NCBI GenBank assembly: GCA_963714205.1
Contig: CAVQNQ010000008.1
Location: 124,001-188,000 of the forward strand
Direction of reading: 5' to 3'
Length of the DNA stretch: 64,000 bases
From: CAVQNQ01 sp963714205
Lineage (GTDB): Bacteria; Acidobacteriota; Terriglobia; Bryobacterales; Bryobacteraceae
Shown here: positions 17,775 to 25,916 of the stretch, in pieces
Layout of the letters: each line of letters starts with the position of its first letter
Numbering within the stretch: position 1 is the stretch's first letter
Program-made: the position numbers and the translations under genes
The notes under the pieces: model-generated
Told to the model about the DNA's origin: nothing
What the model saw: the letters and a program-made list of their open reading frames with translations, nothing else
Databases searched by the model: none

Positions 17775-19169
17775 GTGCCTTACGATTTGATTGTGATTGG
17801 GAGCGGCCCGGGCGGCTACTCCGCGGCCATACGCGCCGGACAATACGGACTCAAGACGGCATTAGTGGAGAAACAGCCCCGGTTGGGGGGCACGTGCCTG
17901 CTGGTGGGCTGTATCCCCACCAAGTCGCTGCTGCAAACCGCGGAGGTGTGGCAGCGTTTCGTGCACGCGGAGGCCGAGGGCATCGCGTGCGAGAATCCGC
18001 GCCTGGATTTCCCCAAGGTGAAGGCGCGCAAGGACGCCATCGTTACGAAGCACTCGAACGGAGTGGCCATGCTGCTGAAGCGCGCCAAAGTGGAGCGGGT
18101 GGCGGGCTATGGCACGCTCGAGGGCGGCGGCAAAGTTCTGGTGCAAACGCATTCGGATATCCAGACACTAGAGGCGCGGAACATCATAATCGCGACGGGC
18201 TCGGAGGCGCGCATGCTTCCCGGCCTGGAGCCGGACGCCGAGCGCATCCTCACCAACATCGAGATTCTGGATCTCACGGCGGTCCCCCAGAGCCTGATCG
18301 TGATTGGCGCCGGCGCGGTAGGGGTGGAGTTCGCCTCCATGTTCCGGCGCTTCGGCACGGAGGTGACGGTGATCGAGATGCTGCCGCGCATCGTGCCGGT
18401 GGAGGATGAAGACGTTTCCAAGGAGCTGGAGCGCAATTTCCGCAAGCAGAAGATCCGCGTGGAAGCCGGGGCGCGCGCCGGGAACATCCGCAAAACGGAA
18501 AACGGCGTGCGTTTGACCCTGACCACAAGGGAAGGGAAGGCCGAGGAACTGGAAGCCGAGAAGCTTCTGGTGGCGGTGGGGCGCAAGCCCAACACCGATG
18601 GAATCGGCCTGGAGAAGACGCGCATCGAGCTGGATCGCGGTTTCATTCGCGTGGACGAGCACCAGCAGACCGCCGAGCCTGGCGTATACGCGATCGGGGA
18701 CGTGGTGGCGGGCACGCCCCAACTGGCGCACGTGGCCACGCGCGAGGGTATGATCGCGGTGGCGCACATCGCCGGGAAGCCGGCCGTGCCCATCAACCGC
18801 AACCGCATTCCGGGCTGCACGTACACGGAACCGGGGATTGGCAGCGTGGGTCTCACCGAAGCCCAGGCGCGCGCTCAGGGATACGCGGTGCGCGTGGGGC
18901 GGTTCCCGTTCGCGGGCGACAGCCGGGCCACCATCCTGGGCCACCACGAGGGCTTTGTCAAGGTAGTGGCGGACGAGCGGTATGGCGAGATCCTGGGAGT
19001 GCACATCATCGGCCCGGAGGCCTACGAGCTGATTGCGGAAGCCGTGGCGGCCATGGAGGCGGAAGCCACCGTCCCGACGATGATGCAGGCCATCCACGCT
19101 CATCCGACGCTTTACGAAGCCGTGGGAGAGGCCTTCAACGCCGTCTATGGCCTGGCGATCAATGCGTAA
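17775..19169 (+). CDS. lpdA: Dihydrolipoyl dehydrogenase (E3)
   Basis: A 464-aa FAD-dependent disulfide oxidoreductase that reoxidises dihydrolipoyl groups on E2 with NAD+. The N-terminal FAD motif is IGSGPGGYSAAIRAG. The redox disulfide is GGTCLLVGCIPTKS (Cys-x4-Cys; most E3s have N or E after CL, here L). The NAD site is VIGAGAVGVEFASMF, the second FAD site VYAIGDVVAG, and the catalytic His-Glu pair HAHPTLYEA. It starts with GTG. It overlaps lipB by 8 bases and is followed by an E2 gene, so this is a lipoate-enzyme operon. No E1 subunit lies in the window. Confidence 0.95.
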   Translation: MPYDLIVIGSGPGGYSAAIRAGQYGLKTALVEKQPRLGGTCLLVGCIPTKSLLQTAEVWQRFVHAEAEGIACENPRLDFPKVKARKDAIVTKHSNGVAMLLKRAKVERVAGYGTLEGGGKVLVQTHSDIQTLEARNIIIATGSEARMLPGLEPDAERILTNIEILDLTAVPQSLIVIGAGAVGVEFASMFRRFGTEVTVIEMLPRIVPVEDEDVSKELERNFRKQKIRVEAGARAGNIRKTENGVRLTLTTREGKAEELEAEKLLVAVGRKPNTDGIGLEKTRIELDRGFIRVDEHQQTAEPGVYAIGDVVAGTPQLAHVATREGMIAVAHIAGKPAVPINRNRIPGCTYTEPGIGSVGLTEAQARAQGYAVRVGRFPFAGDSRATILGHHEGFVKVVADERYGEILGVHIIGPEAYELIAEAVAAMEAEATVPTMMQAIHAHPTLYEAVGEAFNAVYGLAINA

Positions 19170-19839
19170 GTGCACGCTTCGCCAACTCGGCCGGATCGAT
19201 TATGGCAAAGCGTTCGAGCTTCAGCAGCGCCTGGTGGAAGAGCGCCAGGCGTGCGCCATTCCGGATCAGCTTCTGCTGCTGGAGCACCCGCACGTGATCA
19301 CGATGGGCCGCAACGGGCACATGGAGAACCTGCTGGCCTCGCGCGAGGTGCTGGAGCGCGCGGGCATCGCGTTTTATCCCACCGACCGGGGCGGGGACGT
19401 GACGTATCACGGTCCCGGCCAACTGGTGGGATACCCGATTCTGGATCTGCGCGAGTGGCAGCGCGACGTGGGCGCTTACGTGCGCGGCGTGGAGCAGGCC
19501 ATCATCGACACGCTGGCCGAATACGGCATCGCGGCCGGGCGAATCCCCAAGCTGACGGGGGTGTGGGTGGGAGAGCGCAAGGTGGCGGCCATCGGGGTGC
19601 ACATCAGCCGGTGGGTGACGTCGCACGGCTTCGCGCTGAACGTGAACACGGATTTGAAGTATTTCCAGTACATCGTCCCCTGCGGGCTGACCAAGCCGGT
19701 GACTTCCATGGCCCAGCTTGGCGCGGGCGCGACCCTCGAAGAGGTGTCCGGGAAACTGGCGGCGCATTTCGGCCGCGTTTTCGATTGCGAGATGCTGCTC
19801 GAGGAGATCGTCCTCGCGGCTCCGGAAAGGGAGAAGTGA
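19162..19839 (+). CDS. lipB: Octanoyl-(acyl-carrier-protein):protein octanoyltransferase
   Basis: A 225-aa LipB, which transfers octanoate from ACP to lipoyl domains in the first step of lipoate synthesis. Seen: PTDRGGDVTYHGPGQLVGYP, GVWVGERKVAAIGVHISRWV with the catalytic Lys, HGFALNVNTDL, and YIVPCGLTKPVTSM with the catalytic Cys. The ATG at 19162 sits inside the end of lpdA (AATGCGTAA, 8-bp overlap). An upstream in-frame codon at 19147 would only extend into lpdA. The E2 gene, whose lipoyl domain is a natural substrate, begins 1 base after the stop. No lipA is seen in the window. Confidence 0.95.
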   Translation: MRKCTLRQLGRIDYGKAFELQQRLVEERQACAIPDQLLLLEHPHVITMGRNGHMENLLASREVLERAGIAFYPTDRGGDVTYHGPGQLVGYPILDLREWQRDVGAYVRGVEQAIIDTLAEYGIAAGRIPKLTGVWVGERKVAAIGVHISRWVTSHGFALNVNTDLKYFQYIVPCGLTKPVTSMAQLGAGATLEEVSGKLAAHFGRVFDCEMLLEEIVLAAPEREK

Positions 19840-19840
19840 C

Positions 19841-21165
19841 ATGACCGACGTGGTGATGCCCCAGATGGGCGAAAGCATCGTGGAAGGAACTCTGACGCGC
19901 TGGCTGAAGAAGCCGGGCGAGAAGGTGGAGCGGGACGAGCCGCTGTTCGAGATCTCGACCGATAAAGTGGATACCGAGATCCCTTCGCCGGCGGCCGGCA
20001 CGCTGGCGGAAGTGCTGATCGAAGAAGGCAAGACCGTGGGGATCAACACGGTGGTGGCGCGCATCGCCGAGAACGGCGCGGGCGGGGGCGCCCAGGCCGC
20101 GCCGGCGCCAGCGCAGGAGGCCGTCCATCCAACCCCGGCGCCGGAGCAGATCGAAGAGGTTGCGCCGGTTTCCGAAGCCGCGGCGGAGCCCGGCCCGAGC
20201 CGGCGGCAGTTGGGGAACCGCAGGGGCCGCTTTCGCCGCTGGTGCGCAAGATGGCGCGCGAGCTCAACATCGATCTGAGGCAGGTGAAGGGCACGGGAGC
20301 CAACGGGCGCATCACCAAGCAGGATTTGGAAAGCTATGCGGCTGGAAAACAGCAGGCGCCCGCGCTTGCTCCAGCCGCGCCCGCACCTCCGCCAGCGCCC
20401 GCCCCGCCGCCCAGGCCGGTGGCAGCCGCACCGGCTGCACCCGCGATCGAGCCCCTCGCGCCGGCCGGTCCCGCCCGGACGCGCATCGAGCCGCTCAGCA
20501 CCATGCGCAGCAAGATCGCCGAACACATGCTGCTTTCGCGGCGCACCTCGGCGCACGTCACCACCATTCATCGCGTGGATATGACGAAAGTGGCGCACGC
20601 CCGCGCGCACAACAAGGCGCGGTTCCAGGCCAATTACGGCTTCTCGCTGACCTACCTGCCGTTCATCGTGCGCGCCTCGGTGGTGGCGCTGCGCCAATAC
20701 CCGCTGCTCAACGCTTCGCTCGACGGCAACAATATCGTCTATCACAACGACATCAACATCGGAATCGCGGTGGCGCTGGAGAACGGGCTGATCGTCCCGG
20801 TGGTGCGCAACGCCGATGAGAAGAACGTGCTGGGGTTGCAGCGCGCGATCGTGGACTTGGCCGGACGCGCGCGCTCGCGCCAGCTCAAGCCCGAGGAGGT
20901 GCAGGGCGGGACGTTCTCGATCACCAATTTCGGCAGCTTCGGGAGCCTGGTGGGCACGCCCATCATCAATCAGCCGCAGGTGGCCATCATGGGGGTGGGG
21001 ACGGTGGATAAGACGCCCGTGGTGATCGACGATGCCATCGCTATACGCTCCATCTGCCATCTTTCGCTGAGCTTCGACCACCGGCTGATCGATGGCGCGC
21101 TGGCCGATCAGTTCATGAGCAAGGTCCGGCAGGTGCTGGAGGGCTGGTCGGAGGAAGTGCTGTAG
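19841..21165 (+). CDS. 2-oxo acid dehydrogenase E2 acyltransferase, apparent frameshift near 20196
   Basis: Lipoamide acyltransferase of a pyruvate, 2-oxoglutarate or branched-chain complex. Frame 1 from the ATG at 19841 encodes the lipoyl domain (VVMPQMGESIVEGTL; lipoyl Lys in EISTDKVDTE). The frame then runs into Arg-rich nonsense and stops at 20278. The next frame resumes cleanly (EPAAVGEPQGPLSPLVRKM) into the peripheral subunit-binding domain (ARELNIDLRQVKGTGANGRI), an Ala/Pro linker and the catalytic core, including the active-site motif SFDHRLIDGALA. One lost base near 20188-20199 (for example CCCGAG for CCCGGAG) restores a single protein of about 441 aa. As the only E2 beside lpdA and lipB, a sequence error is as likely as gene loss. 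Confidence 0.85.
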
Positions 21166-21195
21166 CAGTTGACGCCTGGAACGCTACGGCAGCGG

Positions 21196-22701
21196 TCAGA
21201 TATGCGGCGCCTGGCGGAGCCGCGCGATGGCCTGCTCAACCTCTTCGAGCCTCGAGGGAATGGCCGCCGAGAGGACTTTCGGCTCGCCGGCTGAGATCAG
21301 CACGTCGTCCTCGATGCGAATGCCGATGCCTTTGTAGCGTTCAAAAGCGGGGCGCACGGCGGCGATGAATTTCTCATTGGCGGGCGTCGCCGGCAAGCCG
21401 TCGAGGGCATCCGCGCGAAAGTACAACCCCGGCTCGACGGTCACGACCATGCCATCGCGAAGCTCGCGGCCGCCGGGGTCGTGAACATTCAAGCCGATGG
21501 GATGGCTGACGCCGTGATTGAGCCACACGCGGAACTGGGGCGTGCTGGAGGCTTCCGTCATCAGCCCCAGCCTCACCAGTCCGCGGCGCAGCACCTCGGC
21601 GGCAGCCGAATCAATCGACTCGGGAGCGCCGGACATAGCGTGGCCCGGACGCGCCGCGCGGATGCCGGCCTGCTGCGCATCCCACACCAGGCGGTAGATT
21701 TCAGCCTGCTCGGGCGTGAAGCGGCCATCGGCCGGGATGGTGCGGGTGACATCGGCGCTGTAGCCAGCGAATTCGGCGCCATCGTCCATTAGCACGAGGT
21801 CGCCGGCGGCAATCCGGTCGCGGTTGCTCTCGTAGTGCAGAGTGGTGGCGTTGCGGCCCGCGCCCACGATGCACGGATATCCCCAATGGCCGTCGCGGCG
21901 CAGGAAGGTGAACTCGAATTGCGCCTGGATCTCGTATTCCCACGCGCCCGGCCGGGCCGCCTCGAAGGCGCGCTGAAAGGCCTCGGCGGTAATGTCGATG
22001 GCGTGCTGGATGAGATCGGTTTCCCGCGGCGACTTGATTTCCCGCAGGGCGGTGAAGATGGGGGTGGCATCCTGGATTGCGACGCCCGGACCGGCAGCTC
22101 CGAGCTGGGCGGCGAATTGGCGCTCGCGCGTGTACTCGGGGTTCGGCCGCTCCGGGAGAAGCATGTAGAGATCCGCGACCGGCGGCACGGCGGGCTCGGC
22201 GGCGTTGGTGGCAGGCGGGTTCAGGAAGGCGCGGGCTCGCGGCAGGGCCGCGGCCAGGAAACCCGGCAGCGAGGCGGCATCCGCGACATCCTGGATCCCG
22301 GAGATGCTACGAGCTTCCGCGGCGCTGAGCATGTGCCCGGTCCAGGTTTCGCGCGCGGGATCGGCCTGCGGCAGGAAGAGGATCTCATGGGCCCCGGCGC
22401 CGCCGGGAACGAGCACCAGGGAGAGGCCGGCCTGGGCGATGCCGGTGAGGTAGAAGAAATCGTTCTCCTGCCGGTAGGGCCAATCGACATCGCCCGCATA
22501 GTTGCGCGGCTCGGCGGCATAGAGCAGCAGCATGGCACTTTCGCCGATGCGTTCCGCGAAGGCCTTCCGCCGGTGCGAGAGGTCCGCGATGCGGTCGCGC
22601 TGCCAGGAGGCGGGCGGAGGCGGCGCGACGTTCCAAACGCTCGGCTCAGCGCCAAATAGCACGATGGCCGCCAGCAGGCTGCACAGGGGAAGGCGAGACA
22701 T
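21196..22701 (-). CDS. Exported Xaa-Pro aminopeptidase (M24B family)
   Basis: A 501-aa protein with a signal peptide (MSRLPLCSLLAAIVLFGAEP). The N-terminal creatinase-like domain (AFAERIGESAMLLLYAAEP, NDFFYLTG, FLPQADPARETWTG) and the C-terminal pita-bread fold with its metal ligands (LMDDGAEFAGYSADVTRTIP; NHGVSHPIGLNVHDPGG; GMVVTVEPGLYFR; GIRIEDDVLI) match aminopeptidase P. It removes N-terminal residues that precede proline. The export signal is unusual for classical cytoplasmic PepP but common in acidobacterial and Bacteroidetes homologues, fitting a role in extracellular peptide use. It is divergent from ald with a 126-bp gap. Confidence 0.9.
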   Translation of the reverse strand: MSRLPLCSLLAAIVLFGAEPSVWNVAPPPPASWQRDRIADLSHRRKAFAERIGESAMLLLYAAEPRNYAGDVDWPYRQENDFFYLTGIAQAGLSLVLVPGGAGAHEILFLPQADPARETWTGHMLSAAEARSISGIQDVADAASLPGFLAAALPRARAFLNPPATNAAEPAVPPVADLYMLLPERPNPEYTRERQFAAQLGAAGPGVAIQDATPIFTALREIKSPRETDLIQHAIDITAEAFQRAFEAARPGAWEYEIQAQFEFTFLRRDGHWGYPCIVGAGRNATTLHYESNRDRIAAGDLVLMDDGAEFAGYSADVTRTIPADGRFTPEQAEIYRLVWDAQQAGIRAARPGHAMSGAPESIDSAAAEVLRRGLVRLGLMTEASSTPQFRVWLNHGVSHPIGLNVHDPGGRELRDGMVVTVEPGLYFRADALDGLPATPANEKFIAAVRPAFERYKGIGIRIEDDVLISAGEPKVLSAAIPSRLEEVEQAIARLRQAPHI

Positions 22702-22827
22702 ATCCGCTTCCTACGATATCAAGCTCTTGAGGATCTACTCGGTTTCGACGCGGTTCTGTTGCATGCTGCCCATCGTTGCGCGCCCACCAACCCCTCGTGG
22801 TGCTAAGCTATCATTGGAGTAACAGCC

Positions 22828-23940
22828 ATGATTATCGGCGTTCCCAAGGAGATCAAGGACCATGAAACCCGCGTGGGACTGGTGCCCAGCGCGGTCACCG
22901 CATTGCGCGAGGCGGGACACGAGGTGTTCGTCGAAGCCCACGCCGGAGAAGGCAGTTCCATCACCGATCGCGAATATATGCAGGCCGGCGCGGCCATCGC
23001 CGCCGAAGCCGCCGAGGTGTGGCGGAAGGCCGATCTGGTCGTCAAGGTCAAGGAGCCGCAACCGGCCGAATACGGCTACTTCCGCCCGGGCCTGATCCTG
23101 TTCACGTACCTGCACCTGGCCCCGCTGCCGGAGCTTACCGAACGGCTGCTGGCCGCCAAGGTGAGCGGCGTGGCTTATGAAACCATTCTGGAAGCAGACG
23201 GCTCCCTGCCTTTGCTCACGCCCATGAGCGAAGTGGCCGGCCGCATGGCCGTGCAGGTGGGCGCGCAGTATCTGGAGAGGCCCAATGGCGGGCGCGGCAT
23301 TCTGCTGGGTGGCGTGCCGGGCGTGGCGCCGGGCAATGTGGCGATCCTGGGCGGCGGAGTAGTCGGGGTGAACGCCGCCAAGATCGCCATCGGGATGGGC
23401 GCCCACGTCACGCTCATCGACCGCAACCTGAACCGCCTGCGCGAACTGGACGATATCTTCCATGGCCAGGTGGTGACCCTGGCATCCAACGCCTGGACCA
23501 TCGGGGAGACCGTCAGGGCCGCCGACCTGGTAATCGGCGCGGTGCTCATTCCGGGCGCCTCGGCGCCCAAGCTGGTAAAGCGGGAAATGATCGCCACCAT
23601 GAAGCGCGGGGCGGTAGTGGTGGATGTGGCCATCGACCAGGGCGGCTGCTTCGAGACTTCCCACGCCACCACCCACACCGATCCGGTGTACCGCGTGGAT
23701 GGTGTTTTGCACTACTGCGTCTCCAACATGCCGGCGGCGGTTCCACACACCTCCACTTTCGCCCTCACCAATGCCACCTTCCCTTACCTGCTGGAACTGG
23801 CCAACCGGGGATTAGAGGCCGCCTGCGAACGCCATGCGGCGCTGCGCGAAGGCGTGAATACCTACAACGGGTATGTTACCCACAACGGGGTGGCGCAGAG
23901 CCAGGGAAGACAGTGGCGCGAACTGGCAACCGTGGAGTAA
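22828..23940 (+). CDS. ald: Alanine dehydrogenase
   Basis: A 370-aa enzyme that reversibly deaminates L-alanine to pyruvate with NAD+. The N-terminus MIIGVPKEIKDHETRVGLVPS is diagnostic. It also has VKVKEPQPAEYGYFRPGLILFTYLHLA, the dinucleotide site AILGGGVVGVNAAKIAIGMGA, and DVAIDQGGCFETSHATTHTDPVY. GGAG lies 9 bases upstream of the ATG. The last 128 bases of the gene plus one base beyond the stop are repeated exactly at 25779-25907. The upstream gap (22702-22827) shows no clear promoter. Confidence 0.96.
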   Translation: MIIGVPKEIKDHETRVGLVPSAVTALREAGHEVFVEAHAGEGSSITDREYMQAGAAIAAEAAEVWRKADLVVKVKEPQPAEYGYFRPGLILFTYLHLAPLPELTERLLAAKVSGVAYETILEADGSLPLLTPMSEVAGRMAVQVGAQYLERPNGGRGILLGGVPGVAPGNVAILGGGVVGVNAAKIAIGMGAHVTLIDRNLNRLRELDDIFHGQVVTLASNAWTIGETVRAADLVIGAVLIPGASAPKLVKREMIATMKRGAVVVDVAIDQGGCFETSHATTHTDPVYRVDGVLHYCVSNMPAAVPHTSTFALTNATFPYLLELANRGLEAACERHAALREGVNTYNGYVTHNGVAQSQGRQWRELATVE

Positions 23941-23941
23941 G
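23813..23941 (+). repeat. 129-bp direct repeat, copy 1 (3' end of ald)
   Basis: Starts TAGAGGCC and ends GTGGAGTAAG; exactly identical to 25779-25907. This copy is the native ald C-terminus (residues about 329-370 and stop). The two copies bracket 1837 bp (23942-25778) holding one secreted-protein gene. Flanking bases differ on both sides (T versus C before; G versus C after). Confidence 0.97.
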
Positions 23942-24038
23942 GCCGTGGATACTTCGCGCGCCCGGGCTTGTTCACGGCGGGGTGGCCGTGCTAATTTGCT
24001 CGTTGGAAATCCAGACCTGACGGTCCGTATTGCGAATC

Positions 24039-25664
24039 ATGAGAATGACGCTCAGGGTGGCGGTTTGGTTCGCACTTCCCGCCTTATTCGCCGCGGCGCA
24101 GCCGGCTGCGGGGCAAGGCCAGGTGAGCAGAATAGTTATCAACAGCCTCACTGGCGAGCCTGTAAATCGGGCGTACGTGTGGTTCCGCGGTTACAGCACT
24201 GAGCTTCAGGCCGGGGATGGGTCGAACCGTCCATCACCGCACCGGAAGCTATTCTTCAGCACTTTCACCGACGCGAGCGGGAAATTTCAGTTGGACGTAC
24301 AGGTTAAGGCTCAGAACTCAATCTGGGCTCAAAAACCGCAGTTTGAGTTGACCGAAATCGTTTCCTTGACCCTGCCCGATTCCAAGCCCAATTCCAAGCC
24401 CAATGTGACGCTTAAACTCGCGCCGCGCGGAGTGATCACAGGCAAAGTCGTGGATGAGAGTGGTGAGCCGATGGATGGCGTCAACGTTGTTGCGCTGGAA
24501 GCCCCGATCCAGGGCGGCTTACGCCGAATCTTAACGCTCGGAACAAACACGACCGACGACCGAGGGGTCTACCGGCTCTGGGGCCTGCTGCCGGGCACGT
24601 ATTTCGTTAAAGTGGCCGGCCGGAGCGCCGTAACATATTACGCGGGTTACGGCACACCGCCAGTTGTCAACGAGGAAGGCTTCGCCCCAGCTTATTACGG
24701 AGGAGGGGTATCGCAGGACTCGGCCACTCCGATCAAGATAGAGGTAGGAACGCAGGCGCACGCCGACATTGCGGTGAAGCTTCGGGCGGGCGGCGTCATC
24801 CACGGATCCATCGCCAATTTCGTACCCGGCCGCTCAGCCAGCTTCAAACTCCTTAGCCAAGGAGAGGATTTGTTGACAGGGCAGGTGTTTTTCAACGCGG
24901 ATAGCGGACATTTCGAGATCCACCAGGTTGTGCCAGGGGCGTACACTCTGCTGGTCAGCCAAGGCGACGCCACCGCCGAGACCCCGGTAAACGTCAGCGG
25001 GGCGGAAGTGACTAACGTGAACTTGTCTTTGACAGCTGCGGTGGAGATCAAAGGGACCAGTCGGACCATCGCAGCGGATCATCCGAACCCGAGGCACCCT
25101 AGAAGAGTCTTTTGCGACATTGAACTCGATCCTGGCGGCACGCAGTTGAAATCCTCGATCCCCGATCCCGCCGGGGCGCCGGGCGCTTTCGTTATTCCCG
25201 CAGTATCTCCGGGCCGTTATCGGGTTCAACCTCTCTGCTCCGGAGGCTACGTGCAGTCCATGGCCGCCGGCACGCAAGACCTGTTATCAACCCCCGTTCT
25301 GACGGTTTCGCGAGGGGTTCCGCCGCCACAAATTGAAATGGTCGTCAAGCCAGGCGGCGGGGGTGTGCACGGGAAAATCTCGTTGCACTCATTGCCTGAG
25401 GGGAGCCCAATCCGAGTGCTTTTGGTGCCCCAGTCTTCCGGCTCTGACGGCCCGGCGCTGGTAAACACAGTGAGCGGCAGCGACTCGGAATTCGAAATGA
25501 CCGGCCTGGCGCCCGGAAAATATCTTGTTTATGCGTTCTTCGATCGCGACAATGTCGAGTACCTTAATCCGGCGTTTCTGCAGAAACTGCGCGGAGGAAC
25601 CATTGTAGAGGTAGACGACGACGGCGCCGGTAAGGAAGTGAATATCACGGAAGTGATCCGATGA
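24039..25664 (+). CDS. Secreted protein with carboxypeptidase-regulatory-like (CNA-B/transthyretin-type) domains
   Basis: From the ATG at 24039, a 541-aa protein with a signal peptide (LRVAVWFALPALFAAAQPAAG). A TTG three codons upstream is less likely. It has repeated beta-sandwich modules of the carboxypeptidase regulatory-like type: SRIVINSLTGEPVNRAYV...TDASGKFQLDV, GVITGKVVDESGEPMDGV...DDRGVYRLWGLLPGTYFVKV, and later VHGKISLHS...FEMTGLAPGKYLVYAF. Such proteins are abundant in Acidobacteria and probably act at the cell surface, sometimes in polysaccharide uptake. It is the only full gene between the two ald repeats. Its base composition is lower in GC: 24361-24420 is 31/60 G+C, against 41/60 at 26281-26340 in the next gene. 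Acquisition by transfer is inferred. Confidence 0.85.
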   Translation: MRMTLRVAVWFALPALFAAAQPAAGQGQVSRIVINSLTGEPVNRAYVWFRGYSTELQAGDGSNRPSPHRKLFFSTFTDASGKFQLDVQVKAQNSIWAQKPQFELTEIVSLTLPDSKPNSKPNVTLKLAPRGVITGKVVDESGEPMDGVNVVALEAPIQGGLRRILTLGTNTTDDRGVYRLWGLLPGTYFVKVAGRSAVTYYAGYGTPPVVNEEGFAPAYYGGGVSQDSATPIKIEVGTQAHADIAVKLRAGGVIHGSIANFVPGRSASFKLLSQGEDLLTGQVFFNADSGHFEIHQVVPGAYTLLVSQGDATAETPVNVSGAEVTNVNLSLTAAVEIKGTSRTIAADHPNPRHPRRVFCDIELDPGGTQLKSSIPDPAGAPGAFVIPAVSPGRYRVQPLCSGGYVQSMAAGTQDLLSTPVLTVSRGVPPPQIEMVVKPGGGGVHGKISLHSLPEGSPIRVLLVPQSSGSDGPALVNTVSGSDSEFEMTGLAPGKYLVYAFFDRDNVEYLNPAFLQKLRGGTIVEVDDDGAGKEVNITEVIR

Positions 25665-25906
25665 AAAGGTTCGCGCGCACTCGCGGCCGGCTCTTGAGCA
25701 GCGGGGATGCGCTGGAAAGCCAGTTTTCGCGCGGACCCGCACCGCCCACTGGATCGCTCTGGGCGGTGAGGAAGGGTCTAGAGGCCGCCTGCGAACGCCA
25801 TGCGGCGCTGCGCGAAGGCGTGAATACCTACAACGGGTATGTTACCCACAACGGGGTGGCGCAGAGCCAGGGAAGACAGTGGCGCGAACTGGCAACCGTG
25901 GAGTAA
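25661..25906 (+). CDS. Chimeric small ORF: new 39-aa leader fused to the ald C-terminus
   Basis: An ATG overlapping the stop of the carboxypeptidase-regulatory-like gene (ATGA) opens an 81-codon frame. Its first 39 residues (MKRFARTRGRLLSSGDALES...) match nothing I recognise. The remaining 42 are the alanine dehydrogenase C-terminus, in the correct frame. This follows directly from the repeat structure. It could be a translated by-product or simply an inert 3' ald fragment; no conserved function is evident. Confidence 0.3.
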   Translation: MKRFARTRGRLLSSGDALESQFSRGPAPPTGSLWAVRKGLEAACERHAALREGVNTYNGYVTHNGVAQSQGRQWRELATVE

Positions 25907-25907
25907 G
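25779..25907 (+). repeat. 129-bp direct repeat, copy 2 (duplicated ald 3' end)
   Basis: Exact copy of 23813-23941, ending 9 bases before the ATG of acyl-CoA dehydrogenase. This copy therefore keeps the original upstream context of that gene (GGAG of the former ald end, then TAAGCTGGCGTAC before ATG), while copy 1 keeps ald intact. Confidence 0.97.
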
Positions 25908-25916
25908 CTGGCGTAC

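Noticed and set aside
23813..25907. Transposon target-site duplication
   Set aside because: A 129-bp duplication is far too long for known transposons, and there is no transposase or terminal inverted repeat.
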